Numbered from the stretch's first letter, positions 15,700 to 25,042 are shown. The stretch: 64,000 nt of DNA from Paramesorhizobium sp049065735 (GCF_049065735.1 NZ_JBAKHD010000005.1:417250-481249), one strand, 5' to 3'. Notes: generated from the letters alone by a model not told the origin. A program made the numbers and translations.

Positions 15700-16536
15700 A
15701 TGATCACAACGAGCGCGCGCAAAGGCCTGCCGCTCTTCGAGCCGGGCCATGTCTGGCTGGTCGGCGCGGGGCCGGGCGATCCCGGACTGCTGACGCTTCA
15801 TGCCGTCAACGGGCTCGAACAGGCGGATGTGATCATCTATGACGCGCTGGTGGATGAGCAATGCCTGGCGCTGGCGCGGGAGGGGGCGGTGCTCGAATAT
15901 GCGGGCAAGCGCGGCGGCAAGCCTTCGCCGAAACAGCGCGATATCTCGCTTCGGCTGGTGGAGCTTGCGCGCGAGGGCAAGCGCGTGCTGCGGCTGAAGG
16001 GCGGCGATCCGTTCATCTTCGGGCGCGGCGGCGAGGAAGCGCTGACGCTGGTGGAAAACGGAATCCCGTTCCGGATCGTGCCCGGGATTACCGCCGGCAT
16101 TGGCGGGCTGGCCTATGCGGGCATTCCGGCGACGATGCGCGAGATCAACCATAGTATTACGTTTCTTACCGGCCATGATGCGACGGGCGTCGTGCCGGAT
16201 ACGATCGACTGGGAGGCGACGGCTAAGGGCTCCCCTGTCATCGTGATGTATATGGCGATGAAGCATATCGCCCTTATTACGCAGCGGCTGATCGATGCGG
16301 GGCGGTCGCCCGACGAGCCAACCGCCTTCATCTGCAACGCCACTATGGCGAACCAGCGGGTGCTGGTGACGACATTGGCGCGCGCAGAAGCGGACGCGGC
16401 AGAGGCCGGGCTGGAACCGCCGGCGGTCGTCGTCATTGGTGAAGTGGTAAGGTTACGCGAAACGCTCGACTGGATGGGGGCGGCAAGCGGCCTTATGTCA
16501 ATCTCCCCTCGTGAAACGGAACAGACAGGCAAATGA
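15700..16536 (+). CDS. cobA: Uroporphyrinogen-III C-methyltransferase
   Basis: 278-residue SAM-dependent enzyme that makes precorrin-2, the branch point to B12 and siroheme. Seen: VWLVGAGPGDPGLLTLHA, the YDALVD block, GGKPSPKQRDI, the LKGGDPFIFGRGGEE motif and VPGITAGIGG; no CysG-type dehydrogenase domain is fused to it. A TTAGGAG site precedes the ATG. The stop overlaps the cobB start (ATGA at 16533-16536), so cobA-cobB-cobC form an operon. Confidence 0.96.
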   Translation: MITTSARKGLPLFEPGHVWLVGAGPGDPGLLTLHAVNGLEQADVIIYDALVDEQCLALAREGAVLEYAGKRGGKPSPKQRDISLRLVELAREGKRVLRLKGGDPFIFGRGGEEALTLVENGIPFRIVPGITAGIGGLAYAGIPATMREINHSITFLTGHDATGVVPDTIDWEATAKGSPVIVMYMAMKHIALITQRLIDAGRSPDEPTAFICNATMANQRVLVTTLARAEADAAEAGLEPPAVVVIGEVVRLRETLDWMGAASGLMSISPRETEQTGK

Positions 16537-17894
16537 AGGGATTTCTGATCGCCGCGCCGTCCTCGGGTTCGGGCAAGACGACGGTGACGCTCGGGCTGTT
16601 GCGCGCGCTGAAAGAACGGGGTGTGGCGCTTGCCCCTGGCAAGGCCGGCCCTGATTATATCGACCCGGCCTTTCACGCGGCGGCGAGCGGGGCCCCATGC
16701 TTCAATCTCGATCCATGGGCAATGCGGCCCGACCTTTTGAGCGCGCTTGCCTCGCGCATGACCACAGGCGACAAGCTGCTGGTCGCGGAGGCGATGATGG
16801 GGCTGTTCGACGGGGCCATCGACGGAACGGGCTCGGCGGCGGACCTTGCCGTACATCTGGGCCTGCCGGTGATTCTGGTGGTGGATTGCAGCCGGCAGTC
16901 GCAATCGGTGGCGGCCCTGGTCAGGGGCTTCCGTGATTTCCGGCCGAATATTCTCATCGCCGGGCTGGTGCTGAACCGCGTCGGCAGCGCGCGGCACGAG
17001 GCGATGCTGCGGGCGGCGCTGGAGCCCCTGGGTATCTGCGTGCTGGGCGTGATCCCGCGCGACGAGAAGCTGGCTTTGCCGGAGCGGCATCTGGGCCTCG
17101 TGCAGGCGGGCGAGCATGGCGACCTCGAGGCTTTCATCGCCCATGCGGGCCGCGTGATGGGCGAGCGGCTGGATTTGAAGCATATCGAAGACATTGCGCG
17201 GCAGGCTCATACGGACCCTGCGCCCGCCGGTGTGCCTCGGCTGCCGCCATTTGGGCAGAACGCAATGATCTTATCCGAAAGGTCAACTTTTCCGGATCAT
17301 GCGCCCGGCCAGCATATCGCGGTGGCGCGCGACGATGCCTTCGCCTTTTCCTATACGCATATTCTCGATGGCTGGCGCAGACGCGGGGCTGCGTTGAGCT
17401 TCTTCTCGCCGCTCGCCGATGAAGCGCCCGATACTCAGGCGGATGCGATCTACTTGCCGGGCGGCTATCCGGAATTGCATGGCGGACGGCTTGCTTCTGC
17501 GTCGACCTTCCGCGAGGGGCTGCGGCAGGCGGCGGCGAAGGGCATTACCATCTATGGCGAGTGCGGCGGCTATATGGTGCTGGGCGAAGGGCTGGAGGAT
17601 GCGGAAGGGCGGCGGCACGAAATGCTGGGCCTTTTACCTCTCGAGACGAGCTTTGCCCGCCGCAAGCTGCATCTGGGCTACCGCAAGCTGACGCCGCTTG
17701 CTGGCTCGCCCTGGCAAATGCCGCTGCGCGGCCATGAGTTCCATTATGCCAGCATCGTGCGGGAGGGGGCGGCGCAGCGCCTGTTCCGGGTTGCCGATGC
17801 GCTGGATGAGGATCTGGGCGAGGCGGGCCTGCGCGTCGGGTCCGTGGCGGGCTCCTACATGCATGTGATCGACATGGCTGGAGACGGCATATGA
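16533..17894 (+). CDS. cobB: Hydrogenobyrinic/cobyrinic acid a,c-diamide synthase
   Basis: 453-residue glutamine-dependent amidotransferase that amidates side chains a and c. Seen: N-terminal ATP-binding domain with APSSGSGKTTVTLGLLRA (P-loop), APGKAGPDYIDPAFH, and a C-terminal class-I-like GATase domain with catalytic Cys in TIYGECGGYMVLG and LPGGYPELHG before it. The order ATP domain then GATase is normal for the family, as is the length. It overlaps cobA upstream and cobC downstream by 4 nt each. Confidence 0.96.
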   Translation: MKGFLIAAPSSGSGKTTVTLGLLRALKERGVALAPGKAGPDYIDPAFHAAASGAPCFNLDPWAMRPDLLSALASRMTTGDKLLVAEAMMGLFDGAIDGTGSAADLAVHLGLPVILVVDCSRQSQSVAALVRGFRDFRPNILIAGLVLNRVGSARHEAMLRAALEPLGICVLGVIPRDEKLALPERHLGLVQAGEHGDLEAFIAHAGRVMGERLDLKHIEDIARQAHTDPAPAGVPRLPPFGQNAMILSERSTFPDHAPGQHIAVARDDAFAFSYTHILDGWRRRGAALSFFSPLADEAPDTQADAIYLPGGYPELHGGRLASASTFREGLRQAAAKGITIYGECGGYMVLGEGLEDAEGRRHEMLGLLPLETSFARRKLHLGYRKLTPLAGSPWQMPLRGHEFHYASIVREGAAQRLFRVADALDEDLGEAGLRVGSVAGSYMHVIDMAGDGI

Positions 17895-18883
17895 CCATCG
17901 AGCATGGCGGGGCTCTCGACCGGGCGATTGCGCGTTTCGGCGGGGCGCGGGAGGACTGGCTCGACCTCTCCACCGGCATCAATCCGGAAGCGCTTCCCCT
18001 GCCTGACATGGCGCTCGATATCTGGAACAGGCTTCCGGATGACTCGCTTTTGGCCCGGGCGCTGGCGGCGGCGCGAGGCTATTACGGCGCGGCTGAGGGG
18101 GCTGCCATCATCGCCGCGCCGGGCACGCAGGCCTTGATCCAGATCGTGCCGGAACTGACGTCCCCCGGTGAAGTCGCCATCCTGTCGCCCACCTATCAGG
18201 AGCATCACGCCGCCTTCGCGCGGGCCGGGTGGGCGGTGGTGCCTTGCGCCGATATCGGCTCCGTTCCGGCGACGGCGAAGGCTGCCGTGGTGGTCAATCC
18301 GAACAATCCCGACGGCCGGATCGTGCCGGCAAATGAACTGCTGGCGCTGGCGGAAAGGCTGGAACGGCGAGGCGGGTTTCTGGTCGTGGACGAGGCGTTT
18401 GCCGATGCGCATCCGGAGGTGAGCGTTGCGGGGGAGGCGGGTGGCGATAGCCTTATCATCTTGAAGTCATTTGGGAAATTCTTCGGCCTCGCCGGTTTGC
18501 GGCTGGGTTTTGCGGTGTCCGGCGCAGGCATGGCACGGAAACTGGCTGAACGGCTCGGTCCATGGGCGGTTTCCGGCCCGGCGCTGGCGATTGCCGTTCA
18601 TGCGTTTGAGACGGGCCCTAATCTCGATGCGTTTCGGCAGCGCATTTCTATCCGCCGCGTCGGGCTTTCGAGGGTTCTTCAGCGGGGAGGGTTCGAAGAA
18701 CTCGGCGGTACGGCGCTGTTTGCGCTTATCCGGCACTCGGATGCCCATGCGCTGCACGAGCATCTCTGCCGGCGGCATATTCTGACGCGCCGGTTCGACT
18801 ATGCGCCGGACTGGCTGCGCATCGGACTTATCCTCGATGAGTCACAGTTGCGCCGTTTTGAAGACACATTGCGGGATGCATAA
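17891..18883 (+). CDS. cobC: CobC, PLP-dependent cobalamin biosynthesis protein
   Basis: 330-residue class I/II aminotransferase fold. CobC/CobD-type enzymes decarboxylate threonine phosphate to give the aminopropanol arm. Seen: LDLSTGINPEALPLP near the N-terminus, the VVVNPNNPDGRIV motif, an Asp in VVDEAFAD and the PLP lysine in LIILKSFGKFFGLAGLRLGF. It overlaps cobB by 4 nt and is followed by cbiB, which uses its product. Confidence 0.93.
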   Translation: MTIEHGGALDRAIARFGGAREDWLDLSTGINPEALPLPDMALDIWNRLPDDSLLARALAAARGYYGAAEGAAIIAAPGTQALIQIVPELTSPGEVAILSPTYQEHHAAFARAGWAVVPCADIGSVPATAKAAVVVNPNNPDGRIVPANELLALAERLERRGGFLVVDEAFADAHPEVSVAGEAGGDSLIILKSFGKFFGLAGLRLGFAVSGAGMARKLAERLGPWAVSGPALAIAVHAFETGPNLDAFRQRISIRRVGLSRVLQRGGFEELGGTALFALIRHSDAHALHEHLCRRHILTRRFDYAPDWLRIGLILDESQLRRFEDTLRDA

Positions 18884-18932
18884 CCCCTACCTGCATATTG
18901 TTGCCACATTGGCCTAGTTCTTGGGTAAGCCC

Positions 18933-19910
18933 ATGGAAATAAAGCTGATTATCCTGTTTCTGGCGCTTGTTCTCGACCGGTTCCTCGGCGATCCCGAATG
19001 GCTGTGGCGCAAGGTGCCGCATCCGGTAGTTCTCTTCGGCAGCGCCATTTCCTTCATCGACAAACGCTATAACGATGCTCGCCAGAGCGAGGCGGAGCGG
19101 GAGAAGTTCGGCATCTGGACCATCGTCGCGCTGCTGCTGGCGGCGGTGGTGGCGGGGATGCTGCTCCAGACCTTTCTCCGGCAACTCTCCTGGCTCGGCG
19201 CGCTCATCGAAATCGCGCTGGTGGCGATCCTCCTGGCGCAGAAGAGCCTTGCCGACCATGTATCGCGCGTCGCCACCGCCTTGCGGGAGGAGGGGCTGGA
19301 CGGAGGCCGCCGCGCCGTCGCCATGATCGTCGGGCGCGACCCGCAATCGCTCGATCAGGCCGGGGTGAGCCGCGCCGCCGTCGAAAGCCTTGCCGAAAAC
19401 AGCTCGGACGGGATCATCGCGCCGGCCTTCTGGTATCTGCTGCTCGGCCTGCCGGGGCTCTTCGCCTACAAGCTTCTCAACACGGCGGATTCGATGATCG
19501 GCCATCTCAACCCGCGCTATCGCGCCTTCGGGCGGTTCGCGGCGCAGCTGGACGATGCGGCGAACTGGATACCTGCGCGCCTCACCGGCTGCCTGATCGT
19601 ACTCGCCGCGTGGTTCCATGGCGGGCGCGGTGCGGCAAAGCGCTCGTTTCAGGTGATGATGCGCGACGCACGCCTGCATCGCTCGCCCAATGCCGGATGG
19701 CCGGAGGCGGCTTATGCCGGAGCGCTGGACGTGGCGCTGGCGGGTCCCCGGGTCTATGGCGGCGAGACCGTCAGCGAGCCGATGGTCAATGGCGCGGGCC
19801 GGCAGGATGCCGGCGCCGGCGATATCGAAGCGGCGCTAAGGCTGTTCTGGATGTCGATGACGGTGCTTGCAACCATCGTGCTGCTGCTGGGTTTGATCGG
19901 GTTATGTTAA
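18933..19910 (+). CDS. cbiB: Adenosylcobinamide-phosphate synthase CbiB
   Basis: 325-residue membrane enzyme (called CobD in P. denitrificans) that attaches aminopropanol phosphate to adenosylcobyric acid. Seen: N-terminal LVLDRFLGDPEWLWRKVPHPV, the VESLAENSSDGIIAPAFW motif, KLLNTADSMIGH and NWIPARLTG, with several hydrophobic segments. ATG 18933 is preferred over an in-frame TTG at 18921; neither has a strong ribosome site. Its end overlaps by 4 nt with the convergent tail-like gene. Confidence 0.95.
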   Translation: MEIKLIILFLALVLDRFLGDPEWLWRKVPHPVVLFGSAISFIDKRYNDARQSEAEREKFGIWTIVALLLAAVVAGMLLQTFLRQLSWLGALIEIALVAILLAQKSLADHVSRVATALREEGLDGGRRAVAMIVGRDPQSLDQAGVSRAAVESLAENSSDGIIAPAFWYLLLGLPGLFAYKLLNTADSMIGHLNPRYRAFGRFAAQLDDAANWIPARLTGCLIVLAAWFHGGRGAAKRSFQVMMRDARLHRSPNAGWPEAAYAGALDVALAGPRVYGGETVSEPMVNGAGRQDAGAGDIEAALRLFWMSMTVLATIVLLLGLIGLC

Positions 19911-21112
19911 TACCGTAAAATTATAGCGCCATCGCCGCCCTTGCCGCCATTCGAACCGTTGGCCCCACCGCCACCGCCGCCGCCCCGGTCATAACCATCT
20001 GCACCGGGCGAGGGGCCACCGCGTGCTCCAATGCCGCCGAAGCCTCCTACCGCGGATTGGCCGCCACGGCCGCCCCATTGCTGCGTCCCGGCAACGAAGC
20101 CGCCCTCGGCCATTTCGCCTAACGAAACATGGCCCCCAGTCTGTGTTGTGATCGCTGCCGGAGAGCCGGCAACGGCGCCGACATTGGCGGGCGCGGTTCC
20201 GCCTTTTGCCACAACCGTGCCGAAAAATGTGTCTTCACCCGGCTGGGCATCGGCCGTCGGGGTTCCGCCGCTTCCGCCCTTTCCTATTTTCACACTTATC
20301 GTCTCGCCGGGCGTTACCGCTAGCCCCCACTGCACGACATTGCCCCCATTGCCGCCTGCGGCCGCACCCCCGGCCGCGGCATAGCCTCCGCCTCCGCCGG
20401 CGCCGACGACCTGGACATCTATTGTGTAGACGCCGGCAGGCACACGGAAATTAGGAATGATCTCACCGCCGTCTATGAAGAGGTTAGTTGACAGGTAGCG
20501 TTTAGGGCTTCCGGTCGGCGTCAATTGCCAGTTGGCGCCGTCGTAGATGAGAGTGACAATGGCGCCCTGTTGCAGATCGCCGGCACGCACCTCGTTCGAT
20601 CCGTTATAATACACATTCTTCGCCCCAAATCCGTTCAGGTCCAGGGTGACGGCTCCCGTGTTCGTTGCGGAGATAAGCAAATCAATTTTCATGCCTGCAA
20701 CAAGAGCCGCGGGCGCAGGGGCCAAGCTTGCCATAAGGGCGTTCGCCGTACCTCCAGCCAACGCATAAGTCCATTGGCCCGACTGGGCGTCCTGAGCAAT
20801 CTTCTCGATATAGACGCCATTCACGCGCTCAAACACCTGCCCGTCCGGCAAGCCGATGCCGTGACCGTCAACCGGCACGCTGAAGCTCCATGCGTTATCG
20901 TGCCACTGGGCGAGTTCTCCGGAGTGGCCGGCCCAGAACCCAATGGCGCTTGCCGGCACGAGATAGGTCTCTCCCTCAATAGGAACTGACGGCGGACTCG
21001 TAAGAGTCATGGAAACAACCGGAATCCACGGCACGAGCGCCAGCTGTGCCAGCGGCACGGTGGTGGTATCTTGTGCGCTCAGGCCGGAAGCGGAAGAAGG
21101 GTCGTTGGTCAT
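19907..21112 (-). CDS. Phage-tail-like protein: DUF2793-type region plus glycine-rich C-terminus
   Basis: 401 residues. Residues about 30-90 (WIPVVSMTLTSPPS, GETYLVPASAIGFWAGH) resemble DUF2793, seen in phage and gene-transfer-agent tail proteins. The last 170 residues are glycine-rich (GAGGGGGYAAAGG, RGGGGGGGANGSNGGKGG) and end GGDGAIILRY, as in glycine-rich tail-fibre and adhesin ends. There is no signal peptide and no other phage gene nearby. It could be a remnant fibre, a surface protein or a moron-type gene; the function is not known. Confidence 0.75.
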   Translation of the reverse strand: MTNDPSSASGLSAQDTTTVPLAQLALVPWIPVVSMTLTSPPSVPIEGETYLVPASAIGFWAGHSGELAQWHDNAWSFSVPVDGHGIGLPDGQVFERVNGVYIEKIAQDAQSGQWTYALAGGTANALMASLAPAPAALVAGMKIDLLISATNTGAVTLDLNGFGAKNVYYNGSNEVRAGDLQQGAIVTLIYDGANWQLTPTGSPKRYLSTNLFIDGGEIIPNFRVPAGVYTIDVQVVGAGGGGGYAAAGGAAAGGNGGNVVQWGLAVTPGETISVKIGKGGSGGTPTADAQPGEDTFFGTVVAKGGTAPANVGAVAGSPAAITTQTGGHVSLGEMAEGGFVAGTQQWGGRGGQSAVGGFGGIGARGGPSPGADGYDRGGGGGGGANGSNGGKGGDGAIILRY

Positions 21113-21353
21113 GGCGAAACCTATCTATTTGGATGAAATAGAGCATGATCCCGAACCGAAGGTCAGCGTCAGCAAAAAGGAGCAGACATTCCGGGTAAGA
21201 TTATGCATCGAAAACAAATAGTTAGAGCAAAATGCCCGATTCAATTGATTGCATCCGGCTCTAACCGGAGCAAATTTGTATTTTAGGAGTTTCTAAAGCT
21301 GCTATGCAATTACGACCATATCCTATAATCGTATAAGGTGCAATTACTCTATT

Positions 21354-22151
21354 CTACCCTTTTGGGTCGAGTAAATCCCTCAACCCATCACCCAGCAGAT
21401 TGAGTCCCAGCACTGTCACCACAATGGCGAGGCCCGGAAACAGAGCCATGTGCGGGGCGAGGCCGATCATGGTCTGCGCCTCGAACAGCATGCGGCCCCA
21501 GCTTGGGCTCGGCGGGGGCGCGCCCAGTCCCAGATATGAAAGGCCGGCTTCGGCGAGGATGCCGAGGGCGAATTGGATCGTCGCCTGGACGATCAACAGG
21601 CTCGCGATGTTGGGCAGGATGTGGTGAAGCGTGATGCCGCCCGGACTCCTGCCGAGCGCCTTTGCCGCGAGAATGAACTCGCGCTGCATCACGGCCAGCG
21701 CGCCGCCGCGCGCCACCCTCGCGAAGACCGGAATGTTGAAGATGCCGATGGCGAGGATTGCGTTGAAGGCGCCGGGGCCGAAGACGGCAGTGACCATGAT
21801 CGCGGTGATGAGCGCGGGGAAGGCGAAGACGAGGTCTTGCAAACGCATCAGCATTTCGTCGAGCCAGCCGCCGCGTGTGGCGGCGAAAAGGCCGAGCGGG
21901 ATGCCAAGCCCGGCGCCGATGCCGACAGCGACGAGCGCCACGGCGATGGAATTGCGGCTGCCGGCCATGATCATGGAGAGAATATCGCGGCCGAAATGGT
22001 CGGTGCCGAGCCAGTGCGCCGTCGATGGTCCCTGCAGCTTGGCGGCGATGTCGATGGCCACGGGGTCGTAGGGCGTCCATATAAGGGAGGTCATCGCCAT
22101 GGCGACCACGGCGAGCGTGATGGCAAGGCCGATGAGGAGGGAGCGGTTCAT
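21354..22151 (-). CDS. Peptide/nickel-type ABC transporter permease (DppC-like)
   Basis: 265-residue inner-membrane permease of the DppC/OppC family. Seen: N-terminal helix (SLLIGLAITLAVVAMAM), HWLGTDHFGRDILSMIMAGSR, which is the family signature after the first segment, and a C-terminal EAA-like loop around EFILAAKALGRSPGGITLHHILPN. It overlaps the upstream permease gene by 4 nt. Substrate is unknown. No ATPase gene follows within the window. Confidence 0.92.
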   Translation of the reverse strand: MNRSLLIGLAITLAVVAMAMTSLIWTPYDPVAIDIAAKLQGPSTAHWLGTDHFGRDILSMIMAGSRNSIAVALVAVGIGAGLGIPLGLFAATRGGWLDEMLMRLQDLVFAFPALITAIMVTAVFGPGAFNAILAIGIFNIPVFARVARGGALAVMQREFILAAKALGRSPGGITLHHILPNIASLLIVQATIQFALGILAEAGLSYLGLGAPPPSPSWGRMLFEAQTMIGLAPHMALFPGLAIVVTVLGLNLLGDGLRDLLDPKG

Positions 22152-23095
22152 GGCCCATCCCTCAGACGCGGATCGGCCAAAGCATAGGCGAGATCCACGA
22201 TCAGATTGACGAGAATGATGGCGGCGACCAGCACCATGATGACGCCTTCAACCACGATCAGATCGCGCTGGGCGATGGCCTGAAAAATCAGCCGCCCGAG
22301 GCCCGGCAGGTAGAAGACATTCTCGATGATGATGGTGCCCGCCAGCAGGAAGGAGAATTGCAGGCCCATGATCGTCAGCACCGGGATCAGGGCATTGGGC
22401 AGCGCATGGCGGCAGAGGATGGCCCATTGCCCTAGCCCCTTGGCGCGAGCGGTGCGGATATAGTCTTCCGACAGGGTTTCGATGAGGGCGGAGCGGGTGA
22501 CGCGCGCGAGAATGGCGGCTTGCGGCAGGGCGAGGGCGATGGCGGGGAGGATCAGGGCCTTCAGGGCGGGGCCGATGCCGCCGCCCCATCCGGGAAACCC
22601 GCCGGCGGGCACGAGGCGCAGGCTGACGGCGAAGATATAGACGAGCAGCAGCGCGAACCAGAAATTCGGAATGGCGACGCCGAGCTGGGTGACGCCCATG
22701 ACGGCGGCGTCCGACGCGCTGCCATGCCGGTTGGTGGCATAGAGCCCGACGGGAATGGCGATGGCGGTGGAGAGGGCGAGCGCCATGATTGCCAGGGGAA
22801 GGGAGACGGCGAGGCGTTCGAGGATGAGATGGGCGACCGGCACGGAATAGGTGTAGGAGCGGCCGAAATCGCCCGACAGCATGTGCCCGGCCCAGGTGAG
22901 ATAGCGCAGGACGAGCGGCTGGTCGAGGCCCATCTGGTCCCGGAGCGCCGCTACCGCATCCTCGCTCGCGCCGATGCCAAGCATCAGGCGTGCTGGGTCG
23001 CCGGGAAGGATTTCCATGACTGCGAAGACGGTAATGGAGGCGACGGCGAGGGTGGCGAGGGCGATGGTGAGGCGTTTCAGGAGGTGGGGGAGCAT
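22148..23095 (-). CDS. Peptide/nickel-type ABC transporter permease (DppB-like)
   Basis: 315-residue DppB/OppB family permease. Seen: FAVMEILPGDPARLMLG near the N-terminus, MGLDQPLVLRYLTWAGHMLSGDFGRSY, and the cytoplasmic loop with YIRTARAKGLGQWAILCRHALPNAL. Six hydrophobic segments are expected. It is translationally coupled to the DppC-like gene and separated from the binding-protein gene by repeat copy 7. Confidence 0.93.
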   Translation of the reverse strand: MLPHLLKRLTIALATLAVASITVFAVMEILPGDPARLMLGIGASEDAVAALRDQMGLDQPLVLRYLTWAGHMLSGDFGRSYTYSVPVAHLILERLAVSLPLAIMALALSTAIAIPVGLYATNRHGSASDAAVMGVTQLGVAIPNFWFALLLVYIFAVSLRLVPAGGFPGWGGGIGPALKALILPAIALALPQAAILARVTRSALIETLSEDYIRTARAKGLGQWAILCRHALPNALIPVLTIMGLQFSFLLAGTIIIENVFYLPGLGRLIFQAIAQRDLIVVEGVIMVLVAAIILVNLIVDLAYALADPRLRDGP

Positions 23096-23139
23096 TGGAG
23101 GCCTCCCCTTGACTTTATTGGAAACGTTGGCGGGACAGT

Positions 23140-23298
23140 ACCCCCCTCTGCCCTGCCGGGCATCTCCCCCTCAAGGGGGGAGATTACGTCTTTATCGACG
23201 TTCGGCACTAACCGCAAACGCTGCAGAAGGGAGGCGGAGCGTTGTGTCAGCCAATCTCCCCCCTTGAGGGGGAGATGCCCGGCAGGGAAGAGGGGGGT
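23140..23298 (+). repeat. Inverted-repeat element, copy 7, inside the ABC transporter operon
   Basis: 159 bp, spacer in the plus orientation, so it is transcribed antisense to that orientation. The left small hairpin is the TGCCC/GGGCA form; the right one has a mismatch (GGGAA). It separates the binding-protein gene from the permease genes. Confidence 0.92.
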
Positions 23299-23351
23299 GT
23301 TCAGCGATGCCATCTTTATCCGCGTTCTCAAGTGATACGCCGGATTTCCTC

Positions 23352-24839
23352 TCACTCCGCCCACTTCACCGCCGTCAAATCATTCGCCGGGATGGGGTAA
23401 TTCTTCCACATCCCCTCCAGCTTCGCATCCCAGATGCCGATCTTAGGAAACTGCATCAGAAACGCCACCGGCGCGTCGTCGGCGAGCAGTTTCTGGGCCT
23501 TCCCATAAAGGCCGTTGCGCGCCTCCCCAGCCTCCGTCGCCGCGATCTCCGCCAGCAGCGCCTTGAAGGCGGGGCTGCGGTAGTTGAAGTAGTAGTCGTC
23601 GCGGGCGAAGATGTTGAGGTCGTTCGGCTCTGTATGGGAGATGATCGTCAGGTCGTAATCCTTGGCCTTGAACACCTGGTCGAGCCATTGCGCCCATTCG
23701 ATGGGGATGATCCGCGCCTCAATGCCGACCGCCTGCAATTGCGCCGCGATGATCTCGCCGCCGCGCCGGGCATAGACCGGGGGCGGGAGTTTCAGCGTCG
23801 TCTTGAATCCATCAGGAAAGCCTGCTTCGGCGAGGAGCTTCTTTGCCAGGTTGGGATCGTATTTTCTTGTCCCCGTCAGGTCGACATAGGCCTGATGGTG
23901 CGGCGGGAAGAAGGAGCCGATGGGGGTGCCGAAGCCGAACATGGCGCCGTCGATCACCGCCTTGCGGTCGATGGCGTGGGCGATGGCCTGGCGCACCTTG
24001 GGATTGTCGAGGGGCGGACGGGCATTGTTCTCACCCATGATGATCTCGCCCTCGGTGGTGCCGATTTCCACTCGGAAACGCGGGTCGGCTTGGAATTGCG
24101 GTACCGCTTCCGGGGCGGGGAAGGAGGGGAAGGCCTGCACGTCTCCCGCCAGCAGGGCAGCAGTGGCGGCGGCGGGGTCCGGGATGAAGCGGAAGGTCGC
24201 CTTGTCGAGCGCAGGGCTGGCGCCCCAATAGTCGGGATTGCGGGTGAGGGCGATTTGCGAGCCCTTGGCCCAGCTTTCGAACCTGAACGGGCCGGTGCCG
24301 ATGGGCTTTTCCTTGTTGGTGGCGGCGCTCTCGGGCGCGACGATCACCGCATCTCCCCAGCCCATATTGTAGAGGAAATCGCCCGAGGGGTGTTTGAGCG
24401 TTACCTTCAGCGTGGCGGGGTCGATGACCTCCACCTTATCGATGGCCTCGAACAGCGCTTTCTGGGCGTTGGTGGAATCGGGCGCGCGGGCGCGGTCGAG
24501 CGAGAATTTCACGTCACCTGCGTCGAAGGGCGTGCCGTCGTGGAATTTGACGCCCTTGCGAAGATGGAACGTATAGGTCTTGCGGTCAGGGGAGATGTCC
24601 CAGCTTGCGGCGAGCGCGGGTTCCACTTCGCCATTAGGGCCGATGCGGGTCAGGCCCTCGAAGACGTTCGCATACAGGATTTCGTCGATGGCGCCGGCAG
24701 CGCTGGCGGTGGGATCAAGATGCGGCGGCTCAAGCACCATCGCCAGGGTCAGGTCGGAGCGGGCGGCGGCAGTCGTGGCCGACAGGAGAAACGCGGCCAG
24801 CGCGAGAAACGCATATTTGCGGGCGGTTGCTGATATCAT
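23352..24839 (-). CDS. ABC transporter substrate-binding protein, family 5
   Basis: 495-residue periplasmic binding protein of the peptide/nickel family (SBP_bac_5). Seen: a signal peptide (KYAFLALAAFLLSATTAAARS), LEPPHLDPTASAAGAIDEIL, and the family motif YTFHLRKGVKFHDGTPFDAGDV. The frame continues upstream through repeat copy 8, but the ATG at 24839 has a GGGGGAG site and starts the signal peptide. It heads the transporter operon. The ligand cannot be told from sequence. Confidence 0.94.
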   Translation of the reverse strand: MISATARKYAFLALAAFLLSATTAAARSDLTLAMVLEPPHLDPTASAAGAIDEILYANVFEGLTRIGPNGEVEPALAASWDISPDRKTYTFHLRKGVKFHDGTPFDAGDVKFSLDRARAPDSTNAQKALFEAIDKVEVIDPATLKVTLKHPSGDFLYNMGWGDAVIVAPESAATNKEKPIGTGPFRFESWAKGSQIALTRNPDYWGASPALDKATFRFIPDPAAATAALLAGDVQAFPSFPAPEAVPQFQADPRFRVEIGTTEGEIIMGENNARPPLDNPKVRQAIAHAIDRKAVIDGAMFGFGTPIGSFFPPHHQAYVDLTGTRKYDPNLAKKLLAEAGFPDGFKTTLKLPPPVYARRGGEIIAAQLQAVGIEARIIPIEWAQWLDQVFKAKDYDLTIISHTEPNDLNIFARDDYYFNYRSPAFKALLAEIAATEAGEARNGLYGKAQKLLADDAPVAFLMQFPKIGIWDAKLEGMWKNYPIPANDLTAVKWAE

Positions 24840-24881
24840 GATGGCTGCTCCCCCTATCCAAATGAATGTCGGCGGGGCAGT

Positions 24882-25042
24882 ACCCCCCTCTGTCCTGCCG
24901 GACATCTCCCCCTCAAGGGGGGAGATTACGCTTTCATAGACGTTCGGCACTCAATCGCCAACATTGGAGAAAGGAGCGGTGCCATCGATGCAGGCCGATC
25001 TCCCCCCTTGAGGGGGAGATGCCCGGCAGGGCAGAGGGGAGT
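24882..25042 (+). repeat. Inverted-repeat element, copy 8 (lpxXL-binding protein gap)
   Basis: 161 bp, the longest copy. The right end is GGGGAGT rather than GGGGGGT. It separates lpxXL from the transporter operon, both on the minus strand, so it may mark the end of the lipid A operon. Confidence 0.92.

Noticed and set aside
15625..16266. N-terminal extension of cbiD to 583 codons
   Set aside because: The extension is antisense to cobA and carries no CbiD sequence; the conserved protein begins at 15624.
21009..21221. 70-codon plus-strand frame, with a shorter version starting at MAKPIYLDEIEHD
   Set aside because: It lies largely antisense to the tail-like gene; the remaining part resembles a degraded AGCATGATCC-type repeat and has no convincing ribosome site.
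23307..24833. 508-codon frame opposite the ABC binding-protein gene
   Set aside because: Antisense frame of a clear family-5 binding protein; no recognisable motifs.
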